Assembly: GCA_025146925.1 (NCBI GenBank)
Contig: CP102260.1
Location: 1,255,001-1,319,000 of the forward strand
From: [Bacteroides] pectinophilus
GTDB taxonomy: Bacteria > Bacillota > Clostridia > Lachnospirales > Lachnospiraceae
Length of the DNA: 64,000 nt
Direction: 5' to 3'
Below, one piece after another: positions 52,903 to 61,573 of the stretch. The position numbers were made by a program, and so were the translations under genes. The notes below the pieces were generated by a model that did not search any database, was not told the DNA's origin, and was given only the letters and a program-made list of their open reading frames with translations. The number at the start of each line of letters is the position of its first letter. Within the stretch, counting starts at the first letter, position 1.

Positions 52903-54231
52903 ATGTGGTTTGATGAATCGGTTTTCTATCAGATATATCCGCTGGGATTCTGTGATGTGCTTGTCAGTAATGACGGTCAGCATGCAAGCCCTGTCGGGGA
53001 GCATGCAAGAATAAAAAAGGTTGTTGACTGGATACCGCACATAAAGAAGCTTGGAGCTGATGCGATATACTTTTCCCCTGTGTTTGAAAGTGATTACCAC
53101 GGATATGATACGAGAGACTACACTAAGATTGATAACAGGCTTGGAAGCAATGAGGATTTTGCCAATGTGGTAAGAACACTTCATGAGAATGGAATAAAGG
53201 TTGTTATTGACGGAGTGTTCAACCATGTCGGAAGAGGCTTCTTTGCGTTTCAGGATGTGCTTGCCAACAGAGAGAATTCCGGATATAAGGACTGGTTTTT
53301 TGTTAACTTTGGCGGTAATAATGATTATAATGACAGACTCTGGTATGAAGGATGGGAAGGCTATTATAATCTTGTGAAGCTTAATCTTCGCAACAATGAC
53401 GTTGTTGAATATCTGCTGTCATGCGTTAAGCAGTGGATTGAAGAATTTGACATAGACGGAATAAGGCTTGATGTCGCATATTGTCTTGATCATGGCTTTA
53501 TGAGAAGATTAAGAGCACATGTTGACAGCCTTAAGCCGGAGTTCTTCCTTCTCGGTGAGATGCTTCATGGCGATTATAATACGATAGTTAATGACGGAAT
53601 GCTTAACAGCGCAACTAATTATGAGTGTTACAAGGGGCTTTACTCAAGCTTCAACTCAATGAATATGTTCGAGATATGCCACAGCCTCCAGAGGCAGTTT
53701 GGCAGTGAGCAGTGGTGCCTGTACAGAGGTAAGCATCTGTTTACATTTGTAGATAACCACGATGTCAACAGGATTGCAAGCACACTCGGAGATGCCAATC
53801 ATATCCCGCTTATATATGCACTGGCAATGGGAATGCCGGGTATACCATGTGTGTATTACGGAAGTGAATGGGGCGCAGAAGGCGTTAAGTCCAACGGAAG
53901 CGATAATGATATCAGGAAGTCATATGACGGTCCTGTTGAGAATGAATTGTTTGATAAGATAAGTGCCATGGCACATGCGCATCACACAAGCAGGGCACTC
54001 TGCTATGGTGATTTTAATCAGGTTGTGCTTACAAACAGACAGTGTATATTCGCAAGAGACTGTGGTGATGAGAAGGTACTTGTGGCTGTTAATGCAGATT
54101 CACAGCCTTTTTATGCTAATTTTAACGCGGGAACAGACAAGGCAGCTGACCTTATCAGCGGTCAGGAATGTTGTATTGCAGGAGGCTTTGAACTTCCTCC
54201 GTATTCTGCTTATTATTGGAGAGTTAATTAA
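52903..54231 (+). CDS. GH13 alpha-amylase-family enzyme
   Basis: A protein of 442 residues without signal peptide, so cytoplasmic. Conserved regions: I DGVFNHVGRG, II DGIRLDVAYCLD with the nucleophile Asp, III FFLLGEMLHGDY with the acid Glu, IV FVDNHDVNR. The N-terminus ESVFYQIYPLGFCD lacks the extra CBM34 of classical cyclomaltodextrinases. It probably hydrolyses imported maltodextrins. AGAGGC is the only ribosome signal, four bases after the previous stop, so translation may be coupled to the small Cys-rich gene. Confidence 0.9.
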   Translation: MWFDESVFYQIYPLGFCDVLVSNDGQHASPVGEHARIKKVVDWIPHIKKLGADAIYFSPVFESDYHGYDTRDYTKIDNRLGSNEDFANVVRTLHENGIKVVIDGVFNHVGRGFFAFQDVLANRENSGYKDWFFVNFGGNNDYNDRLWYEGWEGYYNLVKLNLRNNDVVEYLLSCVKQWIEEFDIDGIRLDVAYCLDHGFMRRLRAHVDSLKPEFFLLGEMLHGDYNTIVNDGMLNSATNYECYKGLYSSFNSMNMFEICHSLQRQFGSEQWCLYRGKHLFTFVDNHDVNRIASTLGDANHIPLIYALAMGMPGIPCVYYGSEWGAEGVKSNGSDNDIRKSYDGPVENELFDKISAMAHAHHTSRALCYGDFNQVVLTNRQCIFARDCGDEKVLVAVNADSQPFYANFNAGTDKAADLISGQECCIAGGFELPPYSAYYWRVN

Positions 54232-54234
54232 TTA

Positions 54235-54263
54235 TTGCACTATCAGATAGATGTGTGTATAAT
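54235..54263 (+). promoter_or_regulatory. Putative promoter of the aminotransferase gene
   Basis: TTGCAC (54235-54240), 17-base spacer, TATAAT (54258-54263); the message would start about 25 bases before the AAAAGGAG ribosome site. Confidence 0.65.
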
Positions 54264-54295
54264 GGATAAAGTTATAAACAAAAAGGAGAAGTGAC

Positions 54296-55582
54296 ATGAA
54301 GGCATACAAGGACTTAAGTAAAGACGAGTTACTGAAGCTTAAAGACGAACTTACACAGCAGTATGAGGATAAGAAGGCTCTCGGATTGAGACTTAACATG
54401 GCAAGAGGAAAGCCGGCAGCAGCACAGCTTAATTTGACAATGGACATGCTTGACACTGTTAACAGTGCATCAGACATGCTTGCATCAGACGGAACAGATT
54501 CAAGAAACTATGGCTGTCTGGACGGACTTCCGGAAACCAAGAAGCTCATGGCCGATATGATGGGTACTAATCCGGAGAATGTAATCGTATTTGGTAATGC
54601 AAGCCTTACAATTATGTATGACAGTGTGTCACGTTCATATACACATGGTGTATGCGGTAATACACCATGGTGTAAGCTTGATAAGGTAAAGTGGCTGTGT
54701 CCTGTTCCGGGATATGACAGGCATTTTGCAATCACAGAGCATTTTGGAATTGAGATGATTAACATCCCAATGACACAGGACGGACCGGATATGGATCTTG
54801 TTGAGAAGTATGTCAACAATGATGAGAGTGTTAAGGGCATATGGTGTGTTCCGAAGTATTCTAACCCACAGGGTGTTGTTTACTCAGATGAGACGGTTAA
54901 GAGATTTGCCAATCTTAAGCCGGCAGCTAAGGATTTCAGAATATATTGGGATAATGCATATGTTATCCATCACCTTTATGATGACAATCAGGCAGAGCTT
55001 CTTGATATTGTAGGCGAGTGCGCCAAGGCCGGCAACCCTGATATGGTATATGAGTTCGCCTCAACATCCAAGGTAAGCTTCCCTGGAAGCGGTATTGCAG
55101 CAATGGCAACAAGTGCAGCCAATATTGCTGATGTTAAGAAGACAATGACAATACAGACAATCGGACATGATAAGATTAACCAGCTTCGTCATGTACGTTA
55201 CTTTAAGGATATCAACGGACTTAAGGCTAAGATGAAAGCTCATGCTGAGATTATGAGACCTAAGTTTGAGGCTACTCTTAAGGTGCTTGAGGATGAACTT
55301 TCAGGACTTGAGGTAGGAACATGGGTTAAGCCTTATGGCGGATACTTTATATCATTTGATGCAATGGAAGGCTGTGCTAAGAGAATAGTTTCGCTGTGCA
55401 AGGAGGCAGGTCTCGTAATGACAGGTGCAGGTGCGACATTCCCTTATGGCAGGGATCCTAAGGACAGCAATATAAGAATTGCACCATCATTCCCTACACC
55501 TGATGAGATGGAGCAGGCTGCAGACCTGTTTGCACTTTGTGTAAAGCTTGCAAGTGTAGAGAAGCTTCTTGAGACAAAGTAA
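54296..55582 (+). CDS. Class I aminotransferase, aspartate aminotransferase type Ic
   Basis: A protein of 428 residues. The start DLSKDELLKLKDELTQQYED and NMARGKPAAAQLNLTMDML are typical of the MocR-like Aminotran_MocR/AspAT Ic group. The PLP Lys lies in FASTSKVSFPGSG, with YWDNAYVIHHL and PKYSNPQGVVY supporting it. The likely reaction is aspartate plus 2-oxoglutarate to oxaloacetate plus glutamate. AAAAGGAG precedes the ATG. Single gene between a clear promoter and a clear terminator. Codon use suggests high expression. Confidence 0.9.
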   Translation: MKAYKDLSKDELLKLKDELTQQYEDKKALGLRLNMARGKPAAAQLNLTMDMLDTVNSASDMLASDGTDSRNYGCLDGLPETKKLMADMMGTNPENVIVFGNASLTIMYDSVSRSYTHGVCGNTPWCKLDKVKWLCPVPGYDRHFAITEHFGIEMINIPMTQDGPDMDLVEKYVNNDESVKGIWCVPKYSNPQGVVYSDETVKRFANLKPAAKDFRIYWDNAYVIHHLYDDNQAELLDIVGECAKAGNPDMVYEFASTSKVSFPGSGIAAMATSAANIADVKKTMTIQTIGHDKINQLRHVRYFKDINGLKAKMKAHAEIMRPKFEATLKVLEDELSGLEVGTWVKPYGGYFISFDAMEGCAKRIVSLCKEAGLVMTGAGATFPYGRDPKDSNIRIAPSFPTPDEMEQAADLFALCVKLASVEKLLETK

Positions 55583-55603
55583 TAATAAGTTATTTGAGAC
55601 ACA

Positions 55604-55640
55604 ATGGCGTGTCGGTATTGTACCGGCACGCCATATTTTA
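55604..55640 (+). terminator. Terminator of the aminotransferase gene
   Basis: ATGGCGTGTCGGTA (55604-55617) pairs with TACCGGCACGCCAT (55621-55634) over 14 positions (one G-U), loop TTG, followed by ATTTTA. Confidence 0.78.
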
Positions 55641-55675
55641 AAATAGATGTCAATCGACAGAAAGAGTGGAGAGTA

Positions 55676-56473
55676 ATGGCTAAGATAGGATTTATAGGAA
55701 TGGGTAATATGGGATATGCGATGCTCAAGGGTGCGCTTAAGATATTTTCACCTGAAGATATAGTATTTACATGTCCGTCGGAATCGAGACGTGAGAGCAT
55801 TAAGGCTGAAACAGGTGTTGATTATGCACAGAGTAATGCTGAGTGTGCTAACAGAGCAAAGTATATAGTGCTTGCAGTAAAGCCGCAGGTATACGATGTG
55901 GTTCTTAAGAATATCCATGATATTGTAACACAGGAGCATGTAATTATCTCACTTGCACCTAATAAGACTATAGAAGATGTAACAAAATCGCTTGGTACAG
56001 ATAAGAGGGTGGTACGTGCGATGCCTAATACTCCTGCACTTGTCGGTGAGGGAATGACAGGCATAAGCTATGATGATAATGCATTTACATTTGAAGAGAA
56101 GGACATGATTAATGAGTTCTTCAATTCCTTCGGACGTGTAGTAAAGGTTAATGAGTCGCTTATGAGTGCTGTAGTATGCGCAAGCGGAAGCTCGCCTGCA
56201 TATGTGTATATGTTTATTGAGGCACTTGCCGATGGCGTTGTGCAGTATGGAATACCGCGGAGCCAGGCGTATGAGCTTGTTGCGCAGACGGTTCTGGGGT
56301 CTGCAAAGATGGTGCTTGAGACAGGAGAACATCCGGGAATGCTTAAGGACAAGGTATGTTCACCGGGAGGAACGACAATCAGGGCTGTTGCTGCGCTTGA
56401 GGCTAATGGCTTCCGTAATGCACTTATCAAAGCATCTGATGAATGTTATAAGAAATGTACAGGAGAAAAGTAA
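55676..56473 (+). CDS. proC: Pyrroline-5-carboxylate reductase
   Basis: A protein of 265 residues from ATG 55676 (GGAG upstream); a longer frame back to 55604 would run through the terminator. The Rossmann motif is IGFIGMGNMGYAMLKG. Later blocks VRAMPNTPALVGEGMTG and the C-terminal SPGGTTIRAVAALEANGFR are family signatures. It completes proline synthesis by NADPH reduction. The stop overlaps the next start (TAATG), so it is co-translated with the Nudix gene. Confidence 0.96.
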   Translation: MAKIGFIGMGNMGYAMLKGALKIFSPEDIVFTCPSESRRESIKAETGVDYAQSNAECANRAKYIVLAVKPQVYDVVLKNIHDIVTQEHVIISLAPNKTIEDVTKSLGTDKRVVRAMPNTPALVGEGMTGISYDDNAFTFEEKDMINEFFNSFGRVVKVNESLMSAVVCASGSSPAYVYMFIEALADGVVQYGIPRSQAYELVAQTVLGSAKMVLETGEHPGMLKDKVCSPGGTTIRAVAALEANGFRNALIKASDECYKKCTGEK

Positions 56474-57021
56474 TGGATAATCCGGTAAGAACAGGAAGGA
56501 AACTGGTCTGCAAAGGCTCAAGAATATCATTTTACAAAGATACGATGAAGATTCCCAATGGCAATACGGCAGAGTGGGATTTTATCAAGCATAACGGCGC
56601 AGCAGCGGTTATACCGGTGAAGGAAGACGGAAAGATAGTTATGGTACGTCAGTATCGTAATTCGCTTGACAGAGAGACTTTGGAGATTCCGGCAGGAGGA
56701 CTTAACTCACCGGATGAACCTACTCTTGATGCTGCTACAAGAGAGCTTACGGAGGAGACAGGTTATACATCGGCACATACACTTAAGAAGCTCATCTCGA
56801 TTGCAACCGCAATAGCATTCTGTGACGAGGTTATTGATATATATGTTGCTGATAGTCTCAGCCGTGGTGAGCAGAATCTTGATGAGGATGAGTATATCAA
56901 TGTTGAGGAGTATACACTTGATGAGCTTACGGACATGATATACATGGGTGAGATAATTGACTCCAAGACAGTAGCCGGAATACTGGCTTATAAGGATTCA
57001 CTCAGACAGACATCTGCATAA
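56473..57021 (+). CDS. nudF: Nudix hydrolase, ADP-ribose pyrophosphatase type
   Basis: A protein of 182 residues from ATG 56473 in TAATG, with AGGAG seven bases upstream. The Nudix box GGLNSPDEPTLDAATRELTEETGY fits G-x5-E-x7-RE-U-x-EE-x-GU exactly, and the preceding LEIPAG is typical of ADP-ribose pyrophosphatases. It cleaves ADP-ribose to AMP and ribose-5-phosphate. In Bacillus nudF lies close to spoIIM, the same linkage as here. Confidence 0.88.
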   Translation: MDNPVRTGRKLVCKGSRISFYKDTMKIPNGNTAEWDFIKHNGAAAVIPVKEDGKIVMVRQYRNSLDRETLEIPAGGLNSPDEPTLDAATRELTEETGYTSAHTLKKLISIATAIAFCDEVIDIYVADSLSRGEQNLDEDEYINVEEYTLDELTDMIYMGEIIDSKTVAGILAYKDSLRQTSA

Positions 57022-57068
57022 ATGAATTGCGCATGGCATATAATTTCAAGACAGAAAGGGGAGTGCCG

Positions 57069-57629
57069 ATGCGTAAGAATTTATCAAAAAAATTAACTGC
57101 ATATATTACAAAAAACAGGTATCTGCTGGTGCTCTTTATGGGGGTGCTTGCAGGTACTTTTTTTGCCAATTGTTACGGACAGGATAATATTGATGTGTGG
57201 GGGCTGTATAATAAGGATTATCTCGAGATGATGAGCATGGTGTCTCTCAATTACAGACAGCTGTGGTGGTATGTGGCGGCTAACAGAATAAAGCTTGTGG
57301 GCATACTTGCACTTTGTATGATGACAACAGTACGTGGAATACTAATGCTGGCTGTTACGTGCTTCGGTGGAGCTGAACTGGGAGTGATGGTAAGCATGTC
57401 AGTAATGCAGTATGGAATGGCGGGGGTGCTTCTGGTTGCAGCATCACTTCTTCCACAGTGGATATTCTATACGGCAGTAATGATGATGGCAATTAACGTC
57501 ACACATGTCGCCAACAATAAAAAAGCACCGGCAGCTGCGGCAGCTCTTGTGCTTATTCTTGCAGGAATATGCACAGAGGTGCTGGTTAATCCGGTGCTTG
57601 TAAAAAATGTTATATATATGATTTATTAA
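57069..57629 (+). CDS. spoIIM: Stage II sporulation protein M
   Basis: A protein of 186 residues from ATG 57069 (AAAGGGGAG upstream). Five hydrophobic segments and the early LLVLFMGVLAGTFFANCYG fit SpoIIM, the membrane anchor of the SpoIID-SpoIIP engulfment complex. The sequence is divergent, so the call rests partly on position after the Nudix gene. Its last four bases overlap the aroF stop on the other strand. spoIIP is in the same window at 16.6 kb. Confidence 0.72.
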   Translation: MRKNLSKKLTAYITKNRYLLVLFMGVLAGTFFANCYGQDNIDVWGLYNKDYLEMMSMVSLNYRQLWWYVAANRIKLVGILALCMMTTVRGILMLAVTCFGGAELGVMVSMSVMQYGMAGVLLVAASLLPQWIFYTAVMMMAINVTHVANNKKAPAAAAALVLILAGICTEVLVNPVLVKNVIYMIY

Positions 57630-58654
57630 AGCATATCAGCCATCTCAAGGAGGAGACGCTCCGACTCATCCCATCCGAGACATGGATCTGTGATTGACTT
57701 ACCATATACACCTTCACCAATCTTCTGGCTGCCCGGCTCAATGTAACTTTCAATCATTACACCCTTGACAAGACCTGCAATGTCTGAAGAATGACGACGG
57801 CTGTGAAGAACTTCCTTAACAATTCTTATCTGCTCAGCGTACTTCTTGGCTGAATTGCTGTGGTTAGCATCAACGATAACAGCACGGTTGACAAGGTCAC
57901 GCTTTGAATACAGATTGAATAATAACTGAAGGTCTTCGTAGTGATAGTTAGGTATGCACTGACCATGCTTGTTGACTGCACCACGGAGTATTGCATGTGC
58001 AAGAGGGTTGCCTGATGTGTTGACTTCCCATCCGCGGTAGATGAATGACTGCTCCTGCTGTGCTGCAATTATGGAATTGAGCATGACGGAGAGGTCACCG
58101 CTTGTCGGATTCTTCATTCCGGCAGGAACATCCATACCACTTACGGTGAAGCGGTGCTGCTGGTCTTCAACAGAACGGGCACCGACTGCAACATATGAAA
58201 GAATATCCGAAAGGTATCTGTAATTCTCAGGATAAAGCATCTCGTCAGCAGTGCTCAGACCTGTATTGGCAAGAACATCCATATGCATCTTGCGGATTGA
58301 TATAAGACCCGCAAGCATATCAGGAGCCTTCTCCGGGTCAGGCTGATGAAGCATGCCTTTGTATCCTTCTCCTGTTGTACGTGGCTTGTTGGTATATACA
58401 CGTGGAACAATAATTATCTTGTCTTTTATCTTTTCCTGAACCTTCGCAAGACGTGATGTGTAATCGAGAACAGCTTCCTCGTTGTCAGCCGAACATGGAC
58501 CGATGATTGCAAGGAACTTGTCACTGTCACCAGTAAATACGTCTTTTATCATGGCATCGCGTTCTGCTTTAATCTTAGCACATGTATCCGATACGGGATA
58601 CTGCTCACGAATCTCTGCAGGAATAGGGAGTTTCTTTACAAATTCAAAACTCAT
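57626..58654 (-). CDS. aroF: 3-deoxy-7-phosphoheptulonate synthase (DAHP synthase, AroG type)
   Basis: A protein of 342 residues, class I-alpha like E. coli AroF/G/H. It contains IIGPCSADNEEAVLDYTSRL, PRVYTNKPRTTGEGYKG, VGARSVEDQQHR and VDANHSNSAKK, with the metal ligands Cys, His, Glu and Asp in place. It condenses PEP and erythrose-4-phosphate in the first step of aromatic synthesis. No regulatory chorismate mutase domain is attached. Standalone, convergent with spoIIM. Confidence 0.95.
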   Translation of the reverse strand: MSFEFVKKLPIPAEIREQYPVSDTCAKIKAERDAMIKDVFTGDSDKFLAIIGPCSADNEEAVLDYTSRLAKVQEKIKDKIIIVPRVYTNKPRTTGEGYKGMLHQPDPEKAPDMLAGLISIRKMHMDVLANTGLSTADEMLYPENYRYLSDILSYVAVGARSVEDQQHRFTVSGMDVPAGMKNPTSGDLSVMLNSIIAAQQEQSFIYRGWEVNTSGNPLAHAILRGAVNKHGQCIPNYHYEDLQLLFNLYSKRDLVNRAVIVDANHSNSAKKYAEQIRIVKEVLHSRRHSSDIAGLVKGVMIESYIEPGSQKIGEGVYGKSITDPCLGWDESERLLLEMADML

Positions 58655-58833
58655 TGTGTACCTCCGGGTAAATATATAATAAGTATGTTATATTGCAACA
58701 TCTTATTAATTATATTATGTGGGATAATAAGAATCAAGGTAAATATTCAAAACATTCACGGATTATGTTATTATAAAATTAATGGGAAACTTATATGAAA
58801 CAGATTGCAGAACGGCAGGGAGGCAGATTGCAG

Positions 58834-59898
58834 ATGAGTACAGATACAAATACAGTTCTTAAAAACGTAGATGCGCAGGCGGCACTTGTGACAGATGAAT
58901 ACAATATAAGATATATAAGCGGATTCACGGGAGGAGAGGCAACACTTTATATATCACCGGAACACAGGATACTTATAACTGATTCAAGATATACGGAAGC
59001 TGCGTCAAAGGAAAGTGACTTTGAGGTTATAGAGTGGAACAGACAGAGGCGGACTGAGGATATACTTGCAGAATATATACTTTCGGATTCTGTAAGATGC
59101 ATCGCGTATGAAGATAAGTCAATGCTGTGCGGTGATTTTGCAAAGCTGGCAGAAAAGCTTGATATGATAGAGCGGTGGGTGCCCGCCGGCAGTGCATTCA
59201 ATAATCTCAGAATGATTAAGAAGCCATGGGAGCTTGAATGCCTGCGTAAGGCAGAGAGCATAGGAGATGCAGCATTTGCTAATCTTCTTAAGATTATTAA
59301 AGAGGGAATGACAGAGCTGGATGTTGTTGCAGAACTTGAATACCAGATGAGAAAATGCGGCGGACAGGGTACAAGCTTTGATACAATAGCAGCATCGGGA
59401 CTTAATTCATCAATGCCGCATGCTGTTCCGTCAGAAAAGAAGCTTCAGAACGGTGACTTTGTTACGATGGATTTTGGATGCAGATATAACGGTTACTGCT
59501 CTGATATGACAAGAACAATTGTTATCGGTAAGGCGGATGAGAAGCAGAAGGAGTTATATAACCTTGTACTCAGGGCTAACCTTGAGGCAGAGGCTGCGCT
59601 TCATGCGGGATTACGAGGCTGTGACGTTGATAAGGTGGCAAGAGACATTATAGATTCAAGCATCTACAAAGGCTGCTTCGGACATGGCCTTGGACACAGC
59701 GTAGGATTATTTATCCATGAGAATCCGAGATTATCTCCGGGTGATTCTACAGTGCTTCAGCCTGGTATGATAGAAACGGTAGAGCCGGGAATATATGTAC
59801 CGGGGGTTGGTGGTGTGAGAATAGAGGATATGGTTATCGTGACGGAGAACGGTTTTGAAAATCTGGCACATTCACCGAAGGAGCTTATTGAGATATAG
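58834..59898 (+). CDS. Xaa-Pro aminopeptidase (M24 family)
   Basis: A protein of 354 residues from ATG 58834 (GGGAGG ten bases upstream); ATG 58795 gives 13 more residues but a weak site. The N-terminal creatinase-like domain precedes the pita-bread fold with the metal ligands in VTMDFGCRYNGYCSDMTRT, FGHGLGHSVGLFIHE, ETVEPGIYVPG and GGVRIEDMV. It removes N-terminal residues before proline. In Bacillus the paralog lies before efp, but not here. Followed after 39 bases by the pdp gene. Confidence 0.92.
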   Translation: MSTDTNTVLKNVDAQAALVTDEYNIRYISGFTGGEATLYISPEHRILITDSRYTEAASKESDFEVIEWNRQRRTEDILAEYILSDSVRCIAYEDKSMLCGDFAKLAEKLDMIERWVPAGSAFNNLRMIKKPWELECLRKAESIGDAAFANLLKIIKEGMTELDVVAELEYQMRKCGGQGTSFDTIAASGLNSSMPHAVPSEKKLQNGDFVTMDFGCRYNGYCSDMTRTIVIGKADEKQKELYNLVLRANLEAEAALHAGLRGCDVDKVARDIIDSSIYKGCFGHGLGHSVGLFIHENPRLSPGDSTVLQPGMIETVEPGIYVPGVGGVRIEDMVIVTENGFENLAHSPKELIEI

Positions 59899-59937
59899 AT
59901 AAGTATAATTCTGATGAGTATGGAGGTGTGTTGCATT

Positions 59938-61284
59938 ATGAGAATGTATGATCTTATAGTTAAGAAAAGGGATGGCGGTGAGCTTACCAGAGAGGAGATT
60001 GATTATATAATCGAAGGCTATACGGATGGAGACATACCTGATTATCAGATGTCTGCGTGGCTTATGGCAGTGTTCTACAAGGGTATGAATGCAAGAGAGA
60101 CGGCAGATATGACTATGGCTATGGTGAGAAGCGGTGATATGCTTGATTTGTCGGCGATTAATGGAATTAAGGCAGACAAGCACAGTACAGGCGGGGTCGG
60201 TGACAAGGTTACGCTTGTGCTTGCACCTATGGTAGCAGCTGCAGGTGTTCCTGTTGCCAAGATGTCAGGAAGAGGCCTCGGACACACCGGAGGTACAATT
60301 GACAAGCTTGAGAGCATACCTGGATTTAACACATCGCTTACAGAGGATACATTTGTTAAGCAGGTTAATTCGATTAAGATTGCACTTACGGGACAGACGG
60401 GCAATCTTACACCGGCAGACAAGAAGATATATGCACTCCGCGATGCTACAGGGATTGTTGACAGCATACCGCTGATTGCAAGCAGCATAATGAGCAAAAA
60501 GATTGCTGCCGGGGCGCAGGTTATAGTACTTGATGTTACCTGCGGAAGCGGTGCATTTATGCATAATATTGAGGATGCCAGAAAGCTTGCAAGGCTTATG
60601 GTCGATATAGGTGACAATGTCGGACGCAGAACAATTGCCGTGATTACGGATATGGATGAACCGCTTGGCAATACAGTCGGCAATGCAATGGAAGTTATTG
60701 AGGCAGTTGAGACACTTAAAGGCAGGGGGAGCAGAGATGTACTTGATGTGTGTCTTGAGCTTGGTGCATGGATGATTGCCGGAATTGAAGCTGATATGGC
60801 AGATACGGGGAAAGCTGCTGACAGACAGATGCTTGAACAGCTTCATGACAAGGCTTATGAACGTCTTGAAACCACAATTAAGGATGGCAGTGCACTTGAT
60901 AAGTTCCGGGAATGGATTACTGCACAGAATGGCAATTCTGCCGTTATTGACGACTATTCGCTGTTTCCGTCATCAAAGTATATATATGATGTAAAGGCGG
61001 ACAGAACCGGATATATCAGATATACAAGAGCTGACGAAGCAGGGATGGCTTCAATGGTACTCGGTGGCGGAAGAGCCAAAAAAGATGATGCGGTCAATCC
61101 GGCGGTAGGTGTTGAGATATGTGCCAAGACAGGAGATTATGTCCATCAGGGTGATGTTATTGCAAGAATACATTCAGATGATGAGAAGATGACTGCAGAA
61201 TCGGAGAAAAGGCTTAAGAATGCATTTGTTATTGAGGATAATGAGGTTGAGAGGAACATGCTTATTAAGGAGATAGTGTTTTAA
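59938..61284 (+). CDS. pdp: Pyrimidine-nucleoside phosphorylase
   Basis: A protein of 448 residues from ATG 59938 (GGAGG upstream). The phosphorylase signature is SGRGLGHTGGTIDKLES, with KADKHSTGGVGDKVTLVLAP for phosphate and nucleoside binding and a C-terminal PYNP domain from about 345. It cleaves uridine, thymidine and deoxyuridine with phosphate. Probably co-transcribed with the aminopeptidase. A strong terminator follows. Confidence 0.93.
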   Translation: MRMYDLIVKKRDGGELTREEIDYIIEGYTDGDIPDYQMSAWLMAVFYKGMNARETADMTMAMVRSGDMLDLSAINGIKADKHSTGGVGDKVTLVLAPMVAAAGVPVAKMSGRGLGHTGGTIDKLESIPGFNTSLTEDTFVKQVNSIKIALTGQTGNLTPADKKIYALRDATGIVDSIPLIASSIMSKKIAAGAQVIVLDVTCGSGAFMHNIEDARKLARLMVDIGDNVGRRTIAVITDMDEPLGNTVGNAMEVIEAVETLKGRGSRDVLDVCLELGAWMIAGIEADMADTGKAADRQMLEQLHDKAYERLETTIKDGSALDKFREWITAQNGNSAVIDDYSLFPSSKYIYDVKADRTGYIRYTRADEAGMASMVLGGGRAKKDDAVNPAVGVEICAKTGDYVHQGDVIARIHSDDEKMTAESEKRLKNAFVIEDNEVERNMLIKEIVF

Positions 61285-61360
61285 GCTGATATAAAAAGCA
61301 TTAATATAATATAAACAATATAAATACATCTGACATAGTGCGAATATGGGCTTACTGAGG

Positions 61361-61414
61361 TAGTGCTTATGTACTAATAATCAATTGATTATAAGTGCAT
61401 AGGCACTATTTTTT
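61361..61414 (+). terminator. Strong terminator of pdp
   Basis: A stem of about 24 bp (61361-61384 with 61385-61408, a few G-U or mismatched positions) centred on CAATTG, starting TAGTGC and ending GCACTA, followed by six T. The remaining gap to 61573 holds the leader of the pectate lyase with an AGTGCA/TGCGCT hairpin near 61490; no gene. Confidence 0.85.
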
Positions 61415-61573
61415 AACAATATATAATAATAGTGTTAAAAATGTGTGAATAAAATGTGAAAAATGCACAAAACAATGTACCGAAAGTTAGTGCAATTTTG
61501 CGCTTATGTTAATTCAGAAGATATGTTACTATCAGAATTGCGAAAACAAAACGAAAGGAAGGTATTTTATATC

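Noticed and set aside
55604-55675. Longer N-terminus for proC starting at 55604
   Set aside because: It would be translated through the aminotransferase terminator and precedes the normal Rossmann start; ATG 55676 has the ribosome site.
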